DNA of 64,000 nucleotides from Nitrospira sp. (GTDB lineage: Bacteria > Nitrospirota > Nitrospiria > Nitrospirales > Nitrospiraceae), in assembly GCA_024998625.1 (NCBI GenBank), contig JACOEL010000003.1:62001-126000 (forward strand). Direction: 5' to 3'. Each line of letters starts with the position of its first letter. Positions within the stretch are counted from its first letter, which is position 1. Of the stretch, positions 26,324 to 33,752 are shown one piece after another. Below the pieces are notes generated by a model. That model worked only from the letters and a program-made list of their open reading frames with translations. It made no database searches and was not told where the DNA came from. The position numbers and the translations under genes were made by a program.

Positions 26324-29300
26324 TCATGAGCGACAACCTGCCGGCCATTCACTGACACCATGTTGTGGTAACGGACCAAGACGATCCGTCGCCTGCGCTG
26401 AGCGCACCAGCGCCTGTTGCACAGATAGAGAGGAGGAGCTTGTAGACTCATGTGTCGGTTGAGCGGAGTCTTCGTCGGCAAACATCGGGGCACTCAGGAG
26501 CCATCCGCCCGGTTCTGCAGGAAGAGTATCCCGCCCTGCCAGGGCGAGGCTGCTCAAGTGACCATTCGCCTGTGCGGCGCAACGCTGAGTGAGTAGCGGT
26601 TGTGCGTGCAGTGGGCGTTGCGGCAGCGTGGCCAAGGTGTTGCTTAAGCTAGACACGGGGGATTGAATGTTCACGCTGCCGCTCAAGCCGAATTGGGATG
26701 ACGCACTCACGACACTGCTCTGGTCGGCCAAAAACGTTCCCGCGACAATGCTGATGTTGCCGCCTTGCCCTTGCACGGCTTGGGCGAGGATTTGACTGTT
26801 CTGGAGCGTTACAACTGCCGGATCGAGCGTGATGTTACCCCCGGCGGTGGTCGGCCCGCCTTGGACCGAGGTGCTGAGTCGACCATTGATGAATCGGATC
26901 GAATCGATCGCCTGAATAAAGATATTGCCGCCGCTGGCCCGGTTGGCTTCCGTCGTGACGGACACGTTTTGACCGAGGAATCGAGGCCCGGAATTGATGG
27001 TAATGTTGCCGGCATTACCAAGACCTGTGCTGCTGGCGGAAAGGAGGGCCCCGTCGCTCACCGTGACGGATTCAGCCGCGTTCAGCGAGACGTTGCCGCC
27101 GCTCCGAGTTCCTCTGGAAAGGGCGGAAATTCCCCCACCCTCCACCAAGATGTTTCCAGCCGTCAGATCAATATTGCCGCTGTGCTCCTGGCCGTTCACG
27201 GACTGTGGCCGCAAGTCCGTCACATTGGCGGATATATTTGTATTGCGCAGTTCCAGTGGACCCCGCGCGCGCATCTCTATTCTGCCCCCAAGACCAATGC
27301 TGCTCGTGTCGGTCGATACATCGGTTCCTGACAGGCGGATGGTCGTGGAAGGAGGGTAGGGAACATCGTCAGGGATGGGCCCACTTACACCGGTGATACT
27401 GATCATACCCGCACCGCCGGTGCTGCCACTGTTGCTGGAAATGACCACTCTGGAGGGATCGGCGGCATCCAAGACCCTGGGTGCCGCCAGCGTCCCTCCC
27501 GGTCTGGTTCCAGGCCTGGTGGTCAATACATCGGAGTGCAACTCAATGCGGTTGGCAATCCGATTGCCTTGCGTGGGGGCAATAATCCCTCCCCCGGTGA
27601 TGTCCAAGTTCGTCGCAGACAGGAGCAGGCTGCCCTGGACACTCCGGCCGTCCGTGAGAACTGGGCCTGCCTCCCCCGCGCCCACGACATCGATCAACCG
27701 GCCCTGGGAATCCAGAACGTTCGTCACATTGTTCACTTGTGAGTTCACGACGGAATGGTCGAGGATGATATTGTCGCCTCTGATTCTCAGATACCCAGGT
27801 AACCCTTCGTGCAGCGCTTCGACCGTGACTTCCGAATTGGTCAACTTCACCGTATCGGTGGGAGCATCCGGATACGGGGCATCCCACACAGCGCCGAATG
27901 AAAAGTAGTGATCCTTGATAATCTTCGTGATGCCCGCTTGAGCCCGTCCATGTCCCGTATTCGTGATCAAGGAGTTGTCGGCTATGAAGGAATGCTCGGC
28001 CCGCAACCAGATCTCACCTGCACTCGGACCGCCCTGACAGAGCGGGCATGACCCAATGTCCGATACCTCGGCATTGGCTGTGATGGTACTGTCTTTCAAG
28101 GCAATATCCCGGCCCATGATATCGATTCGGCTGAAGCCCTGGTTCTGCGCGGGCTGCCCGTTGGGTTTATTGTCATTGATGGTGAAGTCTTGGGTTGTGA
28201 CTGAGACGCTGGAGTCGACCAACGATGCCTGCCCGTTCGTCCTCATCATCACGATCCCGCCCGGCGCGTTGCCGATGGCGTCGGAATGGATCTCCGTGCC
28301 ACGTATGTCAAACGCTCGCGCGAAATAATAGGTGATGGCTCTGTTGGGCTCAGAATCAGGGGCGGTGACGTGTCTGTACAGTCGCGTATTCGGAGGGGTA
28401 ACGCCAGGAATACCTTGAAGAGTAATATAACCGGCCTGCCCCCCGACACATCGGCCGCCGCAGTTACTATCGCTTGAAATCAGGACGCGTCCGTCCGGAC
28501 CGGATTGGGTTTTCAGCCGATCCACATTCATCGTGATCGCCCCGGCATCCGCTCCACCCGTGGTGTCCGCCCGTACGACGGTTCCGTTTGCCAGCTCAAC
28601 CTGTCGAGCCGTGATCTCAATGTTGCCGGGCGCCACAGTGGGTATTGCCGCACTGGTCACGCCTGTCACGATATGGGAGTTGCTTAGCCAGATCGCATCA
28701 GCCGGTTCCCCTGCCTTTCCTGCAAAGGCAATCGATCCGGCTCCGCCCTGTCCCGTACTCGTGCTCGCGATGGTTACCGGTGCGGCGCCAAGGAGAGGAC
28801 GGCCGTCCGCTCCGACATTGCTGCGCAACGTGCTCACCTCAAAGCTGATATCCCCTGCCGTGCCGTCGATGGCGGAGGTGAGGACATTAGAGCCGTGCGA
28901 CAGGGTCACGTGATCCGCCTGGACAGAGATCCCTCCTGCTGTTGAGGCAGAGGGTGCGGTATTCGGGGCGATAGCCGTCGCGCTCGCTTCCAGCCGGGAA
29001 CCGTCCATGGTGAATTGACCGCTACGAATCACAATTCGTCCTGCGGTAGGTGCGCTCGTCGTAACGGTTGATCCTTGCGCGAGTGAAATATTTCTCAGGG
29101 TCGTAAACCCGTTCAACGTCGGGTCGGTGGGCGGGGCTACTGTCCCGGTCGTCAACACTTCTCCAGCCGAGCCGACAGCGACGAGATTGATTTGGCCGCC
29201 GGGGGCCGCCAGGCGAGCAGGTTGTGCGGTTCCATTCGGGAGCGTCCCTCCGGTGATCTCGATATTCCCGCCTGCCAGCGAAATACTGTGCCCCTCCGCG

Positions 29301-29908
29301 ACAGCAAGCTGACCACCTTGCACAGCAATTGCTGCCGAATTGGACCCCAGAAATCCAAACGCCGCTATCGGTGCGCTGGAGATGGCCGCATCCTGCGGCC
29401 CGGCAATCGCGTTGAACCTTGCGCCGTCCGTCAAGCGCAGATAATCGGCCGTGGTGAAGCTCACCGATCCCCCGACATTCAGAGCCGCATTCGGGCCGAA
29501 GACGATCCCGGCTGGATTCATCAGGAACAGATTGGCGTTGCCGAAGCCGGTCGTTTGGATGGTGCCGAAGATGTTGGAGGGATTGCCGCCGGTGACGCGT
29601 CCAAGAATGTTGGATGTGGGCAGAGCGGTATCATTGAGAAAATTAGCGATGTTGTGAGCAGGGACCCCAAATTCCCCGAAGCTGTGAAAGAGATTCGGCC
29701 CGTTTCCGGGCCTCGTCCCGCCCGTAATGTCGAACAGGGTTCCGCTTTGGGTGACGGTCGTATTCATCCCTGACGGAGTGATGGGCGGCGTCACTTGGGC
29801 CTGGCCCCTGTCAGGAAGGTTCGGCGAGATCACGCAACAGGCGAGCAGCGCAGCCGAGAATAATGGGCGGCGTGTATGACCGGCGCCGATGAGAAACTTG
29901 CTGATCAT
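26324..29908 (-). CDS. filamentous haemagglutinin-like exoprotein (TpsA), copy 1
   Basis: The 1194-residue product has a signal segment (PLFSAALLACCVISP) and an N-terminal TPS secretion domain (about 45-160): NLFHSFGEFGVPAHNIANFL, NIFGTIQTTGFGNANLFLMN and PAGIVFGPNAALNVGG. Long repetitive beta-helix segments follow, with recurrent GGxIxI/GNITI-type rungs. The C-terminus has LLTQRCAAQANGHLSSLALAGRDTLPAEPGGWLL, abbreviated here as QRCAAQ...GRDTLP...PGGWLL, which recurs in all three copies and resembles cyanobacterial TpsA ends. It is presumably exported by the adjacent TpsB. Bases 28797-29386 are identical to part of copy 2. The spacing to copy 2 is 42 bases. Confidence 0.92.
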   Translation of the reverse strand: MISKFLIGAGHTRRPLFSAALLACCVISPNLPDRGQAQVTPPITPSGMNTTVTQSGTLFDITGGTRPGNGPNLFHSFGEFGVPAHNIANFLNDTALPTSNILGRVTGGNPSNIFGTIQTTGFGNANLFLMNPAGIVFGPNAALNVGGSVSFTTADYLRLTDGARFNAIAGPQDAAISSAPIAAFGFLGSNSAAIAVQGGQLAVAEGHSISLAGGNIEITGGTLPNGTAQPARLAAPGGQINLVAVGSAGEVLTTGTVAPPTDPTLNGFTTLRNISLAQGSTVTTSAPTAGRIVIRSGQFTMDGSRLEASATAIAPNTAPSASTAGGISVQADHVTLSHGSNVLTSAIDGTAGDISFEVSTLRSNVGADGRPLLGAAPVTIASTSTGQGGAGSIAFAGKAGEPADAIWLSNSHIVTGVTSAAIPTVAPGNIEITARQVELANGTVVRADTTGGADAGAITMNVDRLKTQSGPDGRVLISSDSNCGGRCVGGQAGYITLQGIPGVTPPNTRLYRHVTAPDSEPNRAITYYFARAFDIRGTEIHSDAIGNAPGGIVMMRTNGQASLVDSSVSVTTQDFTINDNKPNGQPAQNQGFSRIDIMGRDIALKDSTITANAEVSDIGSCPLCQGGPSAGEIWLRAEHSFIADNSLITNTGHGRAQAGITKIIKDHYFSFGAVWDAPYPDAPTDTVKLTNSEVTVEALHEGLPGYLRIRGDNIILDHSVVNSQVNNVTNVLDSQGRLIDVVGAGEAGPVLTDGRSVQGSLLLSATNLDITGGGIIAPTQGNRIANRIELHSDVLTTRPGTRPGGTLAAPRVLDAADPSRVVISSNSGSTGGAGMISITGVSGPIPDDVPYPPSTTIRLSGTDVSTDTSSIGLGGRIEMRARGPLELRNTNISANVTDLRPQSVNGQEHSGNIDLTAGNILVEGGGISALSRGTRSGGNVSLNAAESVTVSDGALLSASSTGLGNAGNITINSGPRFLGQNVSVTTEANRASGGNIFIQAIDSIRFINGRLSTSVQGGPTTAGGNITLDPAVVTLQNSQILAQAVQGQGGNISIVAGTFLADQSSVVSASSQFGLSGSVNIQSPVSSLSNTLATLPQRPLHAQPLLTQRCAAQANGHLSSLALAGRDTLPAEPGGWLLSAPMFADEDSAQPTHESTSSSSLSVQQALVRSAQATDRLGPLPQHGVSEWPAGCRS
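28797..29386. repeat. 590-base tract identical to 32424-33013
   Basis: Read base by base, this tract in TpsA copy 1 has no mismatch with the tract in copy 2 at an offset of 3627. It is bounded by mismatches at 28796/32423 and 29387/33014. Beyond these the genes diverge, with another mismatch at 28754/32381. It encodes the region just after the TPS secretion domain. Gene conversion between tandem copies is the simplest explanation. Confidence 0.85.
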
Positions 29909-29950
29909 AGGACTCTTTTATGATCGTACGTTCTATCTATCCGGCAGTCG

Positions 29951-32900
29951 TTAGGACTTACAGCCCATTGTCCAGTCGGATGCACCTCGTTGTGATGAGA
30001 AGCCCAGTCGGGAGGACGATACTTGTTCTGCCGGCCCCTGTTCTGAAATTTCGTGGGAGTAGCCGGTGACCGGCTCGGCCTCTTGGGCAACGACCTCGTG
30101 AGGCATGAAGGCCATGGGACTCAGGAGCCATCCGCCCGGTTCGATGGGCAGGGTGTCTCTCCCCGCGATCACCAGGCTGCTCAGCCGACCGTATGCCTGT
30201 GCGGCACAGCGTTGCCGCAGGAGATTGTGGACGTGCAGCGGTTGCTGCGGCAGCGTGGCCAAGGTTCCGCTCAAGCTGGACAGGGGCGATTGAATAGTCA
30301 CTGTGCCGCTCAACCCGAGTTGAGATGACGCACTCACGACGCTGCTCTGATCGGCCAGAAATGTTCCCGCGACGATGCTGATGTTGCCGCCTTGCCCTTG
30401 GACAGCCTGGGCGAGGATTTGACTGTTCTGAAGCGTGACAACTTCCGGATCGATCATAATATTGCCGCCGGCCGTGGTCGGACCCCCCTGAACCGACGTA
30501 TTGAGCTGGCTGTTCACGAGCCGGATGGATTCGACAGCCTGGATCGTAATATTCCCGCCGCTGGCCTGACTGGATTGTGTCGTGACGGAACCATTCTGGC
30601 TGAGAAACTGATTTCCGGCATGGATGACGATGTTACCGGCATCCGCCGAACCGGTGTTGCTGGCTGAAATTGTTGCACCGTCGCTCACTGAGATCGGTCC
30701 TTGAACGGTGACAATGATATTGCCGCCGTTCTGAGTTCCTCTGGAAAGTGCAGAGACGCCTCCTCCTTGTATCGAGAGGCTGCCGGCCGAGACGTCGATA
30801 TTTCCCCCTTGCTCCTGCAGGTTTATAGACTGCGGCCTCACATCCGTCACGTTGGCTGAAATGGTGGAGTCGTGCAGTTCGACAGGGCCTCTGACTTTCA
30901 GAAGGATCTTTCCGCCCAGCGCATCGATATTGGTGTTTGTGAGCAGATCGGTTCCGCTTAGACGGATGGAAGCCCCTGGTGGTAAGGGTGTATCCCCGCG
31001 TGCCGGTGGCCTTAGGCCGCTGATAGAGATCATCCCTGCACCGCCGCTGCCGGTGCTACTGCTGGAGATGACCACGCGAGTAGGATCATCGGGGTTTAAT
31101 ATTTTTGGCGCAGCCAGTGTCCCCCCCGGCCCAGTTCCCGGCCGGGTGATCAGTTCATCGGTTTGTAACTGGATGCGGCTGGCGATTCGACTGCCCTGAG
31201 TTGGCGCGACGATCCCTCCTCCGGTGATGTCCAGGATTTTCGCGGAAATAAGTGTGCTCCCCTGGACGTCTCGGCCATCTGTACTCACAGGACCCCGTTC
31301 ACCCGCGCCGACGACGTCGAACAATTGACCTGCGGAGTCCCTGACATTGGACACATCATTGGCGCTGGAGTTCAGGATGCTATGATTGAGCATGACCTTG
31401 TCGGCCCTGATTCTGAGGTAGCCGGGAAGCCCGGAATGGAGAGCTTCGACCGTGACCTCGGAATTGATGAGACGGACGGTGCCTGTCGGTCGATCAGGGT
31501 AAAGGGTGTCCCAAATGGCGCCTTCGGTGAAATAGTTATCTCCAATGATCTTTGTAAGGCCCGCCTGAGCCCTCCCTCGACTGGTATTGGTAATAAACGA
31601 ATTGTTGGCGGTCACCGAATGATCAGCCCGCAACCAAATCTCCCCTGCGGTTGGTCCTCCCTGGCACGTAGGGCACGTGCCGATGTCAGATACCAGCGCG
31701 TCCGCCTTGATGGTGCTGTCATTCAGGACGATGTCCGATGACATAATATCGATGTTACTCAGCCCCTGATATCGTGCGGGTTGACCGTTGGGTTTCGTGC
31801 CGTCCAGGTAGAAGTCTTGCGTCGCAACTGAAATGCTCGTATCCGTTAACGATACCTGCTCTTGCCCCCGCATGATCACTTTTCCGCCGGGGGCATTACT
31901 CGTGGCTTGCGAATGGAGATCCGTACCCTGCATGTCGATCCGTCGCGCAAAATACAAGGTCAGCGGATCTGTGCGCCCAAGTTGGGGTGTGAAGATAAAT
32001 GAGTAGTTTCGCGTGACGCTATGCTCGGCGTCATGAAGACCTTGAATCGTAATATCGCCGGCTTGTCCGCCGAAGCATTGGCTTCCACAATTGCTGTCGC
32101 TGGAGAACAATACACGTCCGTCGGGCCCTTCTTGTGTTGTGAGCGTATTCACGTTCAACGTGATCGCCCCGGCATCCGCCCCCCCGGTGGTATCCGATCG
32201 CAAAACAGTGCCGTTCGATAACTCGACCTGCTGTGCCGTGATCACAATGTCACCAGGGGCCACCGTTGGGTCGGCGGCATTGGTGACGCCTGTGACAATA
32301 TGGGTATTGCTCAGTAGAACCGCGTCAGCGGGGCCTCCTGCCTGGCCCGTAATGGAAATCGATCCGGCTCCGCCCTGTCCGGTACTCGTGCTCGCGATGG
32401 TTACCGGTGCGGCGCCAAGGAGCGGACGGCCGTCCGCTCCGACATTGCTGCGCAACGTGCTCACCTCAAAGCTGATATCCCCTGCCGTGCCGTCGATGGC
32501 GGAGGTGAGGACATTAGAGCCGTGCGACAGGGTCACGTGATCCGCCTGGACAGAGATCCCTCCTGCTGTTGAGGCAGAGGGTGCGGTATTCGGGGCGATA
32601 GCCGTCGCGCTCGCTTCCAGCCGGGAACCGTCCATGGTGAATTGACCGCTACGAATCACAATTCGTCCTGCGGTAGGTGCGCTCGTCGTAACGGTTGATC
32701 CTTGCGCGAGTGAAATATTTCTCAGGGTCGTAAACCCGTTCAACGTCGGGTCGGTGGGCGGGGCTACTGTCCCGGTCGTCAACACTTCTCCAGCCGAGCC
32801 GACAGCGACGAGATTGATTTGGCCGCCGGGGGCCGCCAGGCGAGCAGGTTGTGCGGTTCCATTCGGGAGCGTCCCTCCGGTGATCTCGATATTCCCGCCT

Positions 32901-33535
32901 GCCAGCGAAATACTGTGCCCCTCCGCGACAGCAAGCTGACCACCTTGCACAGCAATTGCTGCCGAATTGGACCCCAGAAATCCAAACGCCGCTATCGGTG
33001 CGCTGGAGATGGCGGCATCCTGCGGGCCGGGGAGCGCATGAAACTGCGCGCCATCCGCAAACCGCAAATAGTCAGCCGTGGTGAAGCTCACCGACCCGCC
33101 GACATTCAACGACGCATTCGGGCCGAACACGATTCCGGCCGGATTCATCAAGAGTAAATTGGCGCTGCCGAAGCCGGTCGTCTGGATGGTTCCGAAGATG
33201 TTGGAAGGATTACCGCCGGTGACGCGTCCAAGAATGTTCGAAGTGGGCAACGCGGTCTCGTTCAGGAAGTTGGCGATGTTGCCGGTGGGCACGCCGAATT
33301 CGCCGAAGCTGTGAAAGAGATTCGGCCCGCTGCCAGGGCGAGTGCCGCCGGTGATGTCGTACACATTGCCGTTTTTTGTGACGGTCGTATTCAAGCCCGA
33401 GGAGGTGATGGGGGGGAGCGCTTGGGCGTGGCCCATCCCAGGCACGGACGATTGGATCAGCCAGCTGGCGAGCAGTGTCGCGCCCAGTAATGGGTGGCGC
33501 TCGGGACTGGAGCCGGTCCGAAGTGCACTCAACAT
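29951..33535 (-). CDS. filamentous haemagglutinin-like exoprotein (TpsA), copy 2
   Basis: This is also 1194 residues. A signal segment (LLGATLLASWLIQSSVPG) leads into the TPS domain (NLFHSFGEFGVPTGNIANFL, NIFGTIQTTGFGSANLLLMN, PAGIVFGPNASLNVGG). The beta-helix body and the C-terminal LLRQRCAAQAYGRLSSLVIA and LPIEPGGWLL block match the other copies. GAGG lies 7 bases before the ATG. It is a tandem duplicate of copy 1, with more divergence in the middle and 3' parts than in the 590-base identical tract. The 179-bp inverted-repeat element lies 30 bases upstream, so this gene may have its own expression control. A likely cell-surface adhesin or structural fibre; the target is unknown. Confidence 0.92.
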   Translation of the reverse strand: MLSALRTGSSPERHPLLGATLLASWLIQSSVPGMGHAQALPPITSSGLNTTVTKNGNVYDITGGTRPGSGPNLFHSFGEFGVPTGNIANFLNETALPTSNILGRVTGGNPSNIFGTIQTTGFGSANLLLMNPAGIVFGPNASLNVGGSVSFTTADYLRFADGAQFHALPGPQDAAISSAPIAAFGFLGSNSAAIAVQGGQLAVAEGHSISLAGGNIEITGGTLPNGTAQPARLAAPGGQINLVAVGSAGEVLTTGTVAPPTDPTLNGFTTLRNISLAQGSTVTTSAPTAGRIVIRSGQFTMDGSRLEASATAIAPNTAPSASTAGGISVQADHVTLSHGSNVLTSAIDGTAGDISFEVSTLRSNVGADGRPLLGAAPVTIASTSTGQGGAGSISITGQAGGPADAVLLSNTHIVTGVTNAADPTVAPGDIVITAQQVELSNGTVLRSDTTGGADAGAITLNVNTLTTQEGPDGRVLFSSDSNCGSQCFGGQAGDITIQGLHDAEHSVTRNYSFIFTPQLGRTDPLTLYFARRIDMQGTDLHSQATSNAPGGKVIMRGQEQVSLTDTSISVATQDFYLDGTKPNGQPARYQGLSNIDIMSSDIVLNDSTIKADALVSDIGTCPTCQGGPTAGEIWLRADHSVTANNSFITNTSRGRAQAGLTKIIGDNYFTEGAIWDTLYPDRPTGTVRLINSEVTVEALHSGLPGYLRIRADKVMLNHSILNSSANDVSNVRDSAGQLFDVVGAGERGPVSTDGRDVQGSTLISAKILDITGGGIVAPTQGSRIASRIQLQTDELITRPGTGPGGTLAAPKILNPDDPTRVVISSSSTGSGGAGMISISGLRPPARGDTPLPPGASIRLSGTDLLTNTNIDALGGKILLKVRGPVELHDSTISANVTDVRPQSINLQEQGGNIDVSAGSLSIQGGGVSALSRGTQNGGNIIVTVQGPISVSDGATISASNTGSADAGNIVIHAGNQFLSQNGSVTTQSSQASGGNITIQAVESIRLVNSQLNTSVQGGPTTAGGNIMIDPEVVTLQNSQILAQAVQGQGGNISIVAGTFLADQSSVVSASSQLGLSGTVTIQSPLSSLSGTLATLPQQPLHVHNLLRQRCAAQAYGRLSSLVIAGRDTLPIEPGGWLLSPMAFMPHEVVAQEAEPVTGYSHEISEQGPAEQVSSSRLGFSSQRGASDWTMGCKS
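32424..33013. repeat. 590-base tract identical to 28797-29386
   Basis: This is the second member of the identical pair, in TpsA copy 2. The flanks are only moderately similar, so the identity is local and not gene-wide. The two tracts are in direct orientation 3627 bases apart and could recombine to delete one gene length. Confidence 0.85.
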
Positions 33536-33564
33536 AAAGCCTCGCTCTCTCGATCGGCCGCTTC

Positions 33565-33743
33565 TAGCCCGGACTATTCATGAATGCCTGCTCCGTCGTC
33601 CGATTCTCTCGCCCGGCGGGGCTGTTCTCGTTCGGCCTCCTCGACGGACTGTCAGTACGCCTGCGTCGGCCTCGCTTGCGAGAAGCCCCGGCGGGCTTCG
33701 GTCTCGAACGCCTCGCGACGACATTCATGAATAATCCGGGCTA
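33565..33743. mobile_element. 179-bp MITE-like element with 22-bp terminal inverted repeats
   Basis: The left end (33565-33586, beginning TAGCCCGGACTATTCATG) and right end (33722-33743) are inverted copies with one mismatch in 22. The interior is GC-rich and partly self-complementary (CCCGGCGGGGCT on the left, GCCCCGGCGGGC on the right), so the whole element can fold into a long hairpin. No coding sequence fits inside. It sits between TpsA copy 3 (stop 33753) and copy 2 (start 33535), so on the transcript it may act as a terminator or attenuator. No transposase is encoded in the window. Confidence 0.75.
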
Positions 33744-33752
33744 GGGCGGCTC

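Noticed and set aside
33565-33743. Insertion sequence between TpsA genes
   Set aside because: At 179 bp with no coding frame it cannot encode a transposase; called MITE-like instead.
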